Part shown: positions 35,403 to 47,008 of the stretch, one piece after another
How positions within the stretch are numbered: position 1 is the stretch's first letter
Layout of the letters: every line of letters starts with the position of its first letter
Assembly: GCF_000224145.3 (NCBI RefSeq)
Contig: NC_020170.2
Span: 460,661-524,660 of the forward strand
Reading direction: 5' to 3'
Source: Ciona intestinalis
Lineage: Eukaryota > Chordata > Ascidiacea > Phlebobranchia > Cionidae
Length of the DNA: 64,000 bases
Made by a program: the position numbers and the translations under genes
Notes under the pieces: generated by a model
The model's database searches: none
Told to the model about the DNA's origin: nothing
What the model saw: only the letters and a program-made list of their open reading frames with translations

Positions 35403-38400
35403 TTACTGGTTACATACAATATACGCTAAAGAAATGACAAGGATGCGCGTGTATATGACCAGATGACGTCGGTTACAATACAGTATTATACCGGTGTAAG
35501 AGACGACAGGAATAAGCATGGCTGACTGGTACGTCTAGTATTAATTACAATTATGGAATATTATAAAAATCAAGTACAGCTTACCATGATTTGATAATTG
35601 ACGATTAATTTCCTTGTATAAAAAGTATAAGGCAAAACGCATGGGATGTAACACAACTTGATGACAAATGGCTGGACGTTTGCTATCAACAAAACTAGCT
35701 GCAAAAAAGTTTCGAATTTACCAATATGTAAACAGTCTATAAGTCAGTATTTCAAGCGGGTACAAACAGACATTAGTATGTTAAATAAAACGAAATAATT
35801 TAGTTCTGTGATTAATATCTTAGATATATAATACCATTTTGTTATCCTCCTGTGGCGATGTAATTTATATTATGACACGGATGTCATCGTAAAATATACT
35901 TTTACTTTTTCACCTGAAAGTTAAAAAACTTTGCCGTCGTTCGAAACCTCCCAATAAATGTTGCAGATGCTTTCCGAAATATAACAAGAGCCCACATCCC
36001 GGACAGCATTGATGCAATTAGACAACCGGTGTAGACCATCTGTGGTGTAATAAGGCAATATGTATAAGGCGTGCCGCCCTGCGTAAGCGCAAGCTGGCAT
36101 TCAGCAAGCATTTAAACTTAGCATCTTATTATTATGCCATTTTACCCACAAAAATGTTGCGTCAGTTTAAGGCCGAATTTTAATATAGTAGAGTGGGGGA
36201 AGATGGGACACCTTTAACAAATAATATCCAAATAGCCTGATCGTGTTTTAAACAATTAACAATGATCTGTGGAAGTCGTGAGGATACGGTTTTATAATTC
36301 ATGGACTGTTCTTTGTTTACTACCAAATGAAAAGAGAACGAAAAGGTGTCCCATCTTCCCCACCCTACTATATATAGGTATGGCAGTAATCGCCTTTGCC
36401 GCGCGTTTTGTTGGGACGTGTTGACACTGTCTTATGATACTTTATAACAATATTTTCGTTTAACAAAGAGAACTAAAGAGATTTTATGCCTTACTATATG
36501 TGCGTTGTGCTACATACCGGTTTTGTGTTTTATGCAATATTTATTAATATATAGAAGGGTGGGGGAAGATGGGACACCTTTAGCACGTAATATCCAAATA
36601 TCCTGTACGTGTTTTAAACAAATAAAAACGGTATATGGGAATCGTGAGGATACGATTTTCAATTCTTTATACTTTCTTTGTTTACTACCAAATAGAACGA
36701 CAAAATTCAAAGAAAAGGTGTTCCATCTTTCCCCAGCATCCTACTATAACATCAATAATTCGTTTCCATTTATTATAGCTTCACCCTCTTGTTTAAATTT
36801 TTACGAAAAGTAAACAGTTTATAACATACCCCTGGAATGGCGATCGTTCGGTCAGTTTTAATGATTCCTTCAAAGAATAAGACGATGGGTCGTGTGAATG
36901 CTGCTTGGAATGTTGCGTACCATAATACTTGGAAGTTGCTTCTGCAGAAAACGCGTGGAGGTCACATATACTGTACTAAGAAGTAAGGTATTCAGCACAT
37001 AATATCTTTTTTGCCTAATAATGCTTTAACAATTAACAACGCTATTTTAGCGCTGTTGGCTAAGGGTATAAAATTATGTAAATAAATGAATGTTTTCTAA
37101 AAAATTTGGAATGAAAACATGCTTAACTTCCCAACCTACTATATACCTGAATTCGATAACAGATGGCGGTAATATATAATTACCGACATCTTCTAATGGT
37201 AAAAACATTTACTTGGTCATTTTAAACGAGGGTAAACAGAAACAGCAGCAGCAGAAAGGCCCCGTGTTGGTTTGTACATATCTTCCCTCGAACCGACGTA
37301 ATAATTGCGTTTGTCCACCATAGTAATTCACCATCAACACCAGCAATGCGTGAAGGCCGAACCCAAAGTATCTAAATCAGTAACGTATAGTGGGGTGGGG
37401 GGAGATGGGACACCTTTAGCACACAATATATAAATATCCTGATCGTGTTTTAAACAATTAACAACGGTCTATGAAAGTCGCGAGGACAAGGTTTTATAAT
37501 TCCTTGAATGTTCTTTGTTTACTACCAAAATGTACGAGAAAATCGAATAAAAAGGTGTCCCATCTTCCCCCACCCTACTATATATAAAACCTATGATTAA
37601 TTTAACGATATGCGCGAAAACCGATGTCGTGCGTTGTGGCGTCGCGGCACAAAACATCTGCTATTATATGATTGTGGACGTGTGTGTTGGGGAGGAAACC
37701 AGATCACTCCTCTCACACAGTTAGTCAATAATGAGTTGTCCATCCTATCATCCATACCAACTATATAAAAACCTAATCACTGCAAAGTTACATGAGTGGT
37801 AATTCTTGAGCAGACAAAATGTGTATGAAATATATAGGATACCCGTGTTAGAACTTCAACTGTTATATTCCGGCTCTCGGAAAATAAATAAATGGGTTGG
37901 GACCCCAATAATAAATGGGTAGGGACCCCAATAATAAATGGGTAGAGACCCCAATAACAGCGAGTCAATCTTAAAAACATACGTAGTTTACTTACACAGA
38001 ACACACAAAGTCGATCATTACATTTCCTGCCGGGAAGAAGCAACCAACAACAGAAGAAACAGCGAACACGGTTGGTATTCCTGCCTGTCATATTTACACA
38101 TTGTAAACAAGGTGGGGAATTATTGGGGCCTATATAGGAAGGCAGTTTAATCATTATTTATTTGGTAAAGCAAATAAAAGCTTGTTCGTTTCAGAAAGTT
38201 TATCAAAATAATTTATTTTAAAATCAATCTTAAAAATCATGGTCTTTAAAACTAAATGATATCGTCGTGTATTGTATAAACAACTCTATGTATATGTACT
38301 GACCTGCAATAAAGATAGTCTCCGCCTGTACGATAACTTTAGGTTTGATTTAAGGTAAAACACTTCTTCGATGTAAATTCCCACTGTTATTGTTGCCATT

Positions 38401-38861
38401 ACGATTAGAATTAGATGTAAGATCAAACCGCTGGTGTCCATGTCTATAAATTAAACCACAATTCACCACGGGTAACTTCGAACCTTAACCGCACATGACG
38501 TATGCACAAAATGAAGTAAATAAAAAGCATGCATGTCAGATCGCCTTGCAAACTATAACCACTGCAGTCCAAGATATGTCTTTTTGTCTTTATGATGGTC
38601 CATTTTCCAATTTTTATTCATAATTAAATTTGGTAACCAGAATCTGTTGAAAAATCCGAATTGTTTAAATAAAAACAAATATATTTTGTTCGTGTTGTTT
38701 TGTGTTGGTAAAAGATTTGTGCTAATCACGGCGTACGTATTATTCTCACTTTGTACGATGACCATTGCGGATGGTATAGGATCATGTTTACAATGTTCGA
38801 TATATGCTTCTTTAGCTTTTGCTTTGGCAAATACGAGGGGGTCGAATGATGTGCTGTTCAT
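35403..38861 (-). CDS. Organic solute transporter alpha (SLC51A)-like protein
   Basis: Eight minus-strand exons: 38750-38861, 38304-38443, 37996-38084, 37213-37371, 36830-36941, 35914-36078, 35585-35698, 35403-35525. All phases agree and give 337 aa, against about 340 in vertebrate OST-alpha. This seven-helix membrane protein works with a beta subunit to move bile acids and steroids. Landmarks: DPIPSAMVIV before helix 1; GIYIEEVFYLKSN after it; HALLVLMVNYYGG; the Cys cluster CCCCFCLPSFKMTK; FQVLWYATFQAAFTRPIVLF; and LVLLIANVQPF near helix 6. ATG 38861 is the first in its exon; an upstream acceptor (ttgcag) implies a 5' UTR exon. The last exon is least certain: a charged alternative tail could lie at ~34081-34160. 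Two full MITEs and one decayed MITE sit in its introns. Confidence 0.85.
36183..36374 (+). mobile_element. MITE copy in SLC51A-like intron 5
   Basis: Starts tagtagagtgggggaagatg and ends cccatcttccccaccctact; flanked by tata on both sides. A well-preserved copy. Confidence 0.92.
36548..36748 (+). mobile_element. MITE copy in SLC51A-like intron 5
   Basis: Starts tatagaagggtgggggaaga and ends ccatctttccccagcatcct. It is 174 bp from the previous copy in the same intron. Confidence 0.9.
36975..37146 (+). mobile_element. Degenerate MITE copy in SLC51A-like intron 4
   Basis: Retains ggtattcagcacataatatc, ctttaacaattaacaacgc and cttcccaacctactatatac; the left inverted end is eroded. Confidence 0.6.
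37386..37587 (+). mobile_element. MITE copy, near-consensus, upstream of exon 4
   Basis: Both ends complete (tagtggggtggggggagatg and gtgtcccatcttcccccacc), flanked by tata. It lies in intron 3 just beyond exon 4 of the SLC51A-like gene. Confidence 0.92.
37887..37958. repeat. Three-copy 24-bp tandem repeat in SLC51A-like intron 3
   Basis: Three near-identical units reading aataaatgggtagggacccc in tandem, with one or two substitutions between copies, 38 bp before the exon 3 donor. Confidence 0.9.
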
Positions 38862-38929
38862 TCCCTGCAATAATAAGGCAATATTGGAATATTAGATGTT
38901 GTAATGCAAATATGATAATTGGTGTAAGT

Positions 38930-39160
38930 ACGTGGTGCAGTGGTTGGCGCACCTGCCTGTAATCCAGAGGCATGGATTCAAAGTTCGTCGCTGCTACCAT
39001 TGTGGGCGTATGTGTCCTTGGGCAAGACATTTAAAGGTAATTGCCCCAAGCCAGTGGTCACTAATGGGTTGTCCAAATTGCCATTGACGCAGATAAACAA
39101 TCACAGAACACCCGTGTTATTAGAAGCGTTGTTTTCACGTACACACGAAGATCAAGCAAG
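38930..39160 (+). mobile_element. tRNA-derived SINE, fullest copy in the window
   Basis: A-box-like gtggtgcagtggttggcgca, then atggattcaaagttcg with a B-box-like GATTCAAAGTTC, then the shared body gctaccattgtgggcgtatg, cttgggcaagacatttaa and ccagtggtcactaatgggtt. The head suggests a pol III promoter derived from a tRNA. Confidence 0.8.
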
Positions 39161-39374
39161 TTACATTCATTCATCTTAACTATATAATATAATGGGATTG
39201 TTGGGCAAAAAAATTGTAACTGCAAACATAATAATAAGATGCTTTTTCTAATGCTCGCTAGATCATATTACAACACGGCCGAAATTTATAGTTTGTGAGT
39301 TTAAATTATCAATCTATAGTATTGTAGTTTAAAAAATATCAAGAAGTATTTCATACGACCATACCGTTTAAAAT

Positions 39375-39400
39375 CATATATATATATATATATATATGTT
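39375..39400. repeat. (AT)n microsatellite
   Basis: Uninterrupted atatat run of about 24 bp. Confidence 0.9.
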
Positions 39401-39474
39401 GTTTACGTGGTAAAGTAACTACCTTTAATTTCGGTAGTTTAAATATGCGGAATATTTATCAGTAAATAAAAAAT

Positions 39475-40022
39475 CTTTAATTCTTTCCCATCTTGCCCCA
39501 CTTTGAAGTTTCTATTGCCAAACTATAAAAGGCTAGTTTCTGATTTAATAATACATGCCTCATGGGAAATACAAATATAATACTGTGAGGAAAGATGGGA
39601 CAGCTTCAGCACATAACATTCAAATACCTGACCGTGGTTTAAACAACTAAAAACGGTCTACAGGAGTCGTAAGGAATACCCACCTACCCCACTCTACAAT
39701 AGAATCTACGAATACTATAATAACACGAATATGTATAAAATAAAATTTAAAATTTATTCACAGATATTTGAGAAGTTATAGGAAGTGGCTTAAGCGAAAT
39801 ATAGAATACCAATACCCAGTTTGTGGCAAAAATATAAACTTTATTATAAGGTACTATAAATTTTCTTACATCTGTAACATGGTTACATGTTAAAAACTAT
39901 CTTTATCAGTGGATAAAGAAAAAAATGTCAATGCGTTTAATATTATTCCACGTTATTTACGTGTATTCATAATTTTAACATCGTGTACTTAAGATTTGAA
40001 ACTGTCCCATCTTACCCCGCCT
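39475..40022. mobile_element. MITE end fragments (39475-39505 and 39995-40022)
   Basis: Isolated right-end words ttcccatcttgccccacttt and gtcccatcttaccccgcc without matching left ends. Confidence 0.45.
39570..39710 (+). mobile_element. MITE copy with internal deletion
   Basis: Left tactgtgaggaaagatgggac, inner tttaaacaactaaaaacggtc, then a jump from ggagtcgtaagga to the right end cacctaccccactct. The second half of the interior is missing. Confidence 0.75.
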
Positions 40023-40059
40023 GTTTTCGGATCCTTAAAATACACCTGCCGTGCTTTAA

Positions 40060-40230
40060 TATAGTGGGGTGGGGAAAGATAGGACACATTTTCATTCTAT
40101 TTTTCCGTCCCATTTGGCAGTATGCAAAGAAAAGTCAATAAGTTATAAAATTCTCACGACTCCTACAGACCGTTGTTAAATGCTTAAATCACGATCAGCA
40201 TATTTAAATATTATGTGCTAAAGGTGTTAT
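40060..40230 (-). mobile_element. Truncated MITE copy
   Basis: Left end tagtggggtggggaaagata; interior in reverse orientation; stops at gctaaaggtgtt without the CATCTTCCCC terminus. Confidence 0.75.
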
Positions 40231-40279
40231 TTTTTGAATTGTGGTCAATTAATAACGGTATCACAGTACAGATTCATAA

Positions 40280-40320
40280 TATAGTAAGGTGGGGGGTCCC
40301 ATCTTCCCCACCCTATTATA
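40280..40320. mobile_element. Minimal MITE: two ends with no interior
   Basis: tagtaaggtggggggtcccatcttccccac reads as the two inverted termini fused back-to-back with almost no interior, between tata flanks. Confidence 0.7.
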
Positions 40321-41902
40321 TCACTGAAAAACATATATATTAGGAATCGTTTTAAATGTCTGGCAATATATGCGCAAGGGTTTCATTTTTCCTATCCTAC
40401 TATATCACCGAATATGGTCAAAAAAGAGGTTACAATGTTTGTGAACACGTAAAACGTTGATCGATCAATGCCACATGTCGTAAGGCGTTTAATGGGGCGT
40501 TAAGTTTAAATCCGAAAAAAAAACAGGATAAATCAAACACCTTGTGCCCATCGTCGAGTTATAAAATACTACCGTAAACCCCGACACACATGGTGTATTC
40601 TCAGACTTTAGACTTCACTTCTCAGTATGTCATGCTGACAGTAAGCGATGCTGGGTGATAGTAGAAGTCTAAAGTTAACACATGTCTGCTAAGTACTACA
40701 AACCATTACTACTATATCTACCACAGGACATGTACAAAAGGTAATTAAAGTATCGGCTTACACTACAACGTACTTACTGTGATATTCAGTAGACTTTTCG
40801 GCATGCTCAATCTTTCAAATTCCAAACTTGCTTATTTATATAACTTGTAGTACAGATGTGTTGACAGTCAAACTATTTAGGTCAAACTGACCTGTCCTAC
40901 CACTGTGAAGAACGTGTGGTTGCTTTTACATACCAGCTTCAAGCAGCTACTTAAAACAACCAATTTAAATCGTAACATATCGAAGTGATAGCAATAGTAA
41001 CATCATTCGATATATTTTGGTTATTATACCACGATACATTGCGTCAGTTTGCCCAAAACGTGGCGTCAAATATCAACAAAATTAACACAATGTCCCGGAC
41101 TGGGTGAAAGGTAACTGCCAAACAAGACTATCTCAGCTTGCGGTTAACGTTTTTTCTTTCACTAAATTCAAGAGAAACTTGGAAAGAAATTCTTTCTTTA
41201 CTTTGCACTTTAGAAGTTTTCACATTTAACTTTCTAGTTTTCACATTTAACCACGTGTATGTTTCCACCAATCAGAGTAACAGCCGAAAATATGATTGTT
41301 CGGTTATTTTTAGTTAATAAACAAATACATTTTCTCTGAAAGTTGAAAATATACACTATACGTAGGTTTTATCTTGTAAACTAGTATCCACACAAACCTC
41401 GCCACTTCAGAATCCCAGCAACTTTCTGTATGTTACTCAGATACTAAACCACCTCGCTTTACAATAATTCAGCCGAATAAACTGTAGGAAACTTTTTTCG
41501 CAAAATTTAAATTTATCTTCTTTGTTAACCTCTGTAGTATAGAGGTTATTCACCTCTCGTTAACAATAAAGACTATTTGCTCGCTATTCACAAGTAAGGT
41601 CCAGCTGAGCTGTGTAAATTAACGGATTCCAGATATTCAGTAAGGTTGGAATTAATTATAACTACGATGTCGTAAGGTTCATGTTTATAAATTATACTCA
41701 CCAACAAACATAACAATCTAAATGAGTGGTGTAATAAAGGTTTCGAATAACTATACACCATTCGCATGGTATGTACTAACGACACTCGTAAACAATTAAC
41801 CGGTTAATGACACTATGTGACGTTACTTACTAGGTTGAAGGATGGGGAAGATTACGTAACTTTATACAAATACTTACACCATGGTTAGGAATCGACCCTA
41901 GC

Positions 41903-41940
41903 CCGTTCGTTCGTTCGTTTATTTATTTGTTTGTTTGTTG
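41903..41940. repeat. Tetranucleotide microsatellite (gttc)/(gttt)
   Basis: cgttcgttcgtttatttatttgtttgtttg run. Confidence 0.85.
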
Positions 41941-42904
41941 TCTACATGATATTTGTTTTAAACCTAATTAAAATATATTTTCTACCTCAGACTGTGCATA
42001 TTTATGATTAATTAACATTTGAATTCCTATTTCCAGGTTGGTTTTTATTGTCGTATATTTTACGTGGAGAAAACTTATATAATTGTTTTGTACTTTTCAT
42101 GCATCATTTATATATTTTGATTCATAATTCTCACAATATCTCCCTTATACACCAACCTTTAGGTTATTGACCCGAACGTATACTATATATGTAGGTATAC
42201 AGCTTTAGTAAATCCGATGTATCACTTCGTTCTCACCACCTTTCGTTTATAACACCTTTCTCTTTACCTGACAGACATTTTTCAAGTTCTGATACCATTT
42301 AAATCGTGCAGATCCAGCTGTACGAATATATAAAGAACATTTATTTTATTTTTTTCCATAGGTTTAAGTTTTAACCGGCAAAATATTGCAGCATATAACT
42401 AAGTCATTGGGTATGAGACATGACTTTGCAAATATATTTTGGTTAATCTGAAAAATTGATTCAAAAATTGCTTCATTGTTAAAATTGTTTGTATTAAAGA
42501 GAAAAGCACTTTGTTCTTTGGGCGTGTACACCCTCTGTATAAACATTTTGTGTGTTTCATTTCATTCTGCTTAATCACGCAACCTATTCTTTCCTAACTC
42601 AAATTATACAAGTAGTCGTTTATTATCCACCGTATACTAATAGATTTCTCGAATCATTCCCGAAGTTTGGTGTTTTCTGTTGGACGTAACATATTCGATG
42701 ACTGGGCAAATAAATTGAAATATAGCGTCATAACTGAATGTCCAGCATCGAAATTTGAGTTTAACTACATCGTTACCTATAGAACCTTCCTCCATTTACG
42801 TGAAAGATTGAATGTTTCCCCGCGGAGAGTAACCACAGTAACTATAACATAGATGTTCTGAGTTAGTAAGTATGCAACTTTTAGACAACCCATAAATGAT
42901 CACT

Positions 42905-43370
42905 ATGCTGGGGAATCGTATAACGTCCCTGCCCAAGGACACACACGCCCATAATGTTAGTAGCATAAAGCAGTGCTCTTCAACCTTTTTTGGGTTGGTG
43001 AACCCCTAAAGTTGTTGCGACGAACTCATGCACCCCTGATTGCTTTAACTTAAAACTAATGACGTTTCACAATTCCCAGTGATGCAAGACATAGAATTCA
43101 TATAAAAAAACTGTAGGAAGTGGCTAAATTGGTTAAAAAAGTTTACAACTAAAAAATTTTGCTAAAAATTGTTGAAGTTTGTGGTGCACCCTTGTATACC
43201 CTTTTGCACTGGTGCACCCTTGGCATATTTTGGTGCACCGTGCACACCGGTTGAAGAGCACTGGCATAAAGCATCGAACACGACATCCTCTGCTTTCGAT
43301 GCAAGTGCCCAAACCTCTCAGCCACGCCGCCGAATCTCTATGATATTCACACCACGTAACCACTAGGGCA
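42905..43370 (-). mobile_element. SINE interrupted by a hAT MITE
   Basis: On the minus strand the head is ggcgtggctgagaggtttgg with a B-box-like gtgttcgatgc, at about 43264-43370. The tail (attatgggcgtgtgtgtcct, tgggcaggg) is at 42905-42962. The element at 42971-43263 splits it. Removing that insert and one copy of its 8-bp duplication restores a continuous SINE. Confidence 0.75.
42971..43263. mobile_element. hAT-type MITE with 15-bp perfect inverted ends and 8-bp duplication
   Basis: A 293-bp unit starts CAGTGCTCTTCAACC and ends with its exact complement GGTTGAAGAGCACTG. It is flanked by GCATAAAG at 42963-42970 and 43264-43271. No transposase frame, so it was mobilised in trans. Confidence 0.93.
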
Positions 43371-44145
43371 CACTTCATCCGGCCGTGTGAAACATGTCGT
43401 GTAGAGCAAACGACTGAATATATTAAGAATACAACGCGTGTGATGTTAAATATTGAATTGAACATACACAATAAAGTTAAGTGCAAAACATACATGCCAG
43501 GTAACCTTAAACAAACAAGCTATTTGTGCAAGTAAGCTAACAACTCCCTTGCAGCTCTTAATTATTCTCGTAATCTTAATAGGTTATGACCATAGTAATC
43601 GATTGATATTTTATGTGCAAAAAACTATACACATTGACGCTGATAGTTGTAAATATACCTCAAAGCGATTATTGCAACGAATATTCCGTCACTCTTGCAT
43701 TACATGGCATGCGTGGCTATGGTTACCTGAAGTTCTATGTAAGACAATATTTGAACTGAGTACATGAGTTAAGAACCCATAGCAACCTCATAAATCAATA
43801 TTAAACAAACCAACACCCAGCATTCAATTCACTAAGAACTATTTTTAAGAATCAATTTTATCACGTTATTGCAAATTTCCTGCAAGTCATGCGCAATCTT
43901 GTGTATTGTTGGAAGCCCGTTGCAAGTCGTATGAAGGTTTTGCGGTTCGTGTGCTTGCAAAGTAATATAAAGGTTTTGCGGTATACTTTGAAACTTTTCT
44001 GGTGTAGCATCGCAGGTAGTTCAGGTGCTGCCGCGTAAAACAACAAATCAAACAGTTCAATAATTAATTTGTCGCGAACAAACACACTCGAAGCGAGAAG
44101 TATCAGTTGTGTACTTCACATTCCGACGAGGGCTGCTTATTCAAG

Positions 44146-47008
44146 ATGGCGGAGGAAAAAATTGAATTTGAAACAAAACCAGAATCTGTAAAATTTACTC
44201 GGAATTACTTTCGGTTTGCTGTTCCTCTGATGGCCGAGTTTGTCGCAACTTTTCTTCACACTTTCTGGGGATCTATGGCCGGTTTCCCGCTTGATAGAAG
44301 CACAAATAGCTTAAACAGGTGTGAAATTAATTTCATGTTTTTTGTTGGCTATATTTTTAAGTTTGCTGAAAAAAAAATTCTTTAACTCAACCATTAAAAC
44401 CAAGCAAATTCCGGTTGCTACAAAGTCTATATCATTATTTTCTATGTAATTGAGCCTATCGATAATATTTTTACCAAAATCGCAAGATGTATAGTACTGT
44501 GGGGGAAGATGGGACACCACAGGTTGTTCTGCAAAACTCATAATATATAACCACGTGGGACGTAAATGCTTGACCCAATTTGCCCTTACATTGTTTACAC
44601 TTAAATTAAACAACAGATTATACAAAATATTTTCAACTTTGTTTATTTCAATCGTTTAAATATTAGGTTAAATGTTTAACAATTTCAACATTGTTTTAAT
44701 TTCGTTTAAATATTGCAGTTCCATTATCTCGAGTGACGTCACAATCGGATATCCAGATTCAAATTTATTACCAGCATTTCAAGCTGGTTTTGCTGTGTGG
44801 ATTCTAATCGTTGGATTCTTTAATATCAGGTAATATGTAGTTACAAACCGTGTGTTTTTTTAAATGTAAAAGATTAACATTGCTCTCATGTTATATAGTA
44901 GGGTTGGAGAAGACGGGACTTTTCAATTAAATCCACCTTTACGAATATCCGCTTTATCATAGACAGAAAATGTTACACTATTATTCTACAGTATGTTCAC
45001 ACAGACTAACGTCAAACGCATTTGCTGTTGTTAAGTATTAAAATTCGGTGTTGAACGACTACAACATTTTCCAATAGTTTAAAAAAGAATAATAATAGGA
45101 TGCTCATTTTAAACTTTCACAGTATCGTATTAAACTTACCTGAGTTTTGTAACTTGCATAATGGCAATCTAATAACATAGTTTAATAACAGAGGTTAAAA
45201 TTTTTCGTAAATTTTAAAGTTAAAACTTTTCGTAAATTTTAAGGTTAAAACTTTTCGTAAATTTTGTCTTTTAAAATTAGTTTTAGGTTTGTAAAATAAC
45301 TGAGATATGCACATGTGAAAAATAGGAGGTAAGGGTTAAAAGGCTTAAATTAGGAATAAAATCATCATAAAAATACTGCTTTAAAATTATATTTTCCGGT
45401 ATTACTGGTTCATATGTATTTGTTAGATGCAATATTTATCAATAGATCTTCCCCTTTAGCGCATAATATTTAAATATCCTGATCGTGTTTTAAACAATTA
45501 ACCGCCTATGTTTAAAACTCGGCTACTACGCAGTAAATATTTATAAATTTGTGTTGTACAAATATTTATAAAACATTTACTTACATTAACACACGCGGTA
45601 TATGACAGCGTTTTTCACTTCAATCCTGCTGTATCTGTTGGATTCCTGGTTAGTGGTGACCTCGTCATCTACATGTTGATACCATATGTTGTTGCACAAT
45701 GTCTTGGGGCGGCTGCTGGGGCACAGATAGCAAAGGTGAAATAATTTTCAACTTATTTTTATTTTTATAGGGTTTCAAATATCATATATTTATTGCAAAT
45801 TTTTCTTACGCATTTGTTAAATTTTACATATAAATATAGAATATCCATTAAAAATGAAATAATCGCATACTTAAAAAAACTAAAATGCAAACGGGTACGC
45901 TGGTATAAGGCAAGTTAAAAAATTAACGTTTTCAAATATAACTAATAAATACCGGAGGCCATATAAGTGATTTACCATCGTCTATATATGTTTCTATTCT
46001 TACTCAGAGTTTAAGAGGAGAAGATTTAGTTCCACTATACATTCAAGATGACGCTAATATAACAGCTATATTCTTCTGCGAGTTCATCACAACCGGGTTT
46101 ATTATGTTCTTCACGTTAGCCATGGTTGTGGACAAGACATACCAACAACACACTGGACCATTCGCCCTCGGAATGACTGTGTTTCAAGGAGTTCTTGCTG
46201 GGTAATTTTGCACTTCAAGTATTATTCAATAAACTGTTATATCGCTTGTCTTATATATCTTGCCAACCGACATAAATAATACTGAGTGAGAAATCGTGAC
46301 AGTATTTAAACATTTTAAATATAACTTGGAATTGGAAACATCCGATCACATATATAGGACAGTAAATACAATTTGTATTTTTTTCTATAGTTTTACATAC
46401 CGGGCCAAACAGTAGTAATTATTCTCAAAGTGCGCGTCCCTTAGTTAATCAGAAACGTATCGACTTTATAAATGTGTATATACTGTGCACAGTATTATAT
46501 AGACGTTTCCTGATCGTGTTTTAAACATTTAACAACGTTCTATGGGAGTCGCGCGCATACGACTTTATAATTCCTTAAATGTTCTTTGTTTACTACTAAA
46601 TGGGACGATAAAATAAAATAAAAAGGTATCCCATCTTCCCCAACCCCAGTCAGACTTGTTTTCATAATAAAATTCCTCACGACACTTTCACTGCAGAAGA
46701 TGGGTCGGGGCTGGCTGTTTAAATCCAGCCAGATGGTTTGGACCTGCACTTGTTACTGGTGGGGCTGCGTGGAATTATCATTGGGTGTTGTGGCTTGGAG
46801 ACTGTGTAGGAGCTTTTGTTTTCGCTATCATTTACATGTAAGTAGGCAATATAGTGTTTTTTTTTAAATATTTATTTAAGATTAAAAATAACTTTTTTAA
46901 TATTTTAGGATGTTTTTTGCACCCGAGGATCGGATCTGGTTTCTGAAACTAAACAAAAAAGTGTCGAATTTAAAATCACCGGCCCCCTACAGCGTAACGA
47001 AGTTATGA
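44146..47008 (+). CDS. AQP8-like aquaporin
   Basis: Six exons: 44146-44318, 44719-44829, 45609-45735, 46008-46201, 46697-46837, 46909-47008. Phases agree and give 281 aa ending at TGA 47006-47008. The protein is a six-helix channel for water and perhaps small uncharged solutes. Both pore motifs are intact: HFNPAV at the start of exon 3 and GCLNPARWFGPAL in exon 5, the latter with the selectivity-filter arginine after NPA. NYHWVLWLGD after the second NPA and the GCLNPAR form favour the AQP8 type over AQP1/4. ATG 44146 (MAEEKIEFETKPE) gives a usual-length cytosolic N-terminus. SVFHFNPAV replaces the common SGAHFNPAV. Intron 4 contains a MITE ending about 50 bp from the exon 5 acceptor. Confidence 0.93.
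44490..44920 (+). mobile_element. MITE left-end fragments near aquaporin exon 2
   Basis: tagtactgtgggggaagatg at about 44490-44517 and tatagtagggttggagaaga at about 44892-44920. Only the terminus is recognisable in each case. Confidence 0.45.
45191..45267. repeat. Three-copy ~24-bp tandem repeat in aquaporin intron 2
   Basis: Three units of ggttaaaacttttcgtaaat plus ttta, the first with minor changes. Confidence 0.85.
45445..45506 (+). mobile_element. MITE fragment in aquaporin intron 2
   Basis: cttcccctttagcgcataat followed by atcctgatcgtgttttaaac; ends before the second half. Confidence 0.6.
46496..46647 (+). mobile_element. MITE copy lacking its left end, aquaporin intron 4
   Basis: cctgatcgtgttttaaacat, ctttgtttactactaaatgg and tatcccatcttccccaaccc present. 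Confidence 0.8.

Larger units (their letters stand above)
38865..44145. other. Intergenic region between the divergent SLC51A-like and aquaporin genes
   Basis: Holds SINEs, MITE copies and fragments, an AT microsatellite and a hAT MITE. No exon that I can support. The two transporter genes are head-to-head, so their promoters lie at its ends. Confidence 0.6.

Noticed and set aside
41588..41785. 65-aa minus-strand frame upstream of aquaporin
   Set aside because: No similarity recognised and no splice partners; probably chance.
42667..42852. A 61-aa frame containing FNYIVTYRTFLHLRERL, loosely like the RasGEF N-terminal motif
   Set aside because: Too short, no neighbouring exon with RasGEF similarity, and surrounded by repeats; chance resemblance is more likely.
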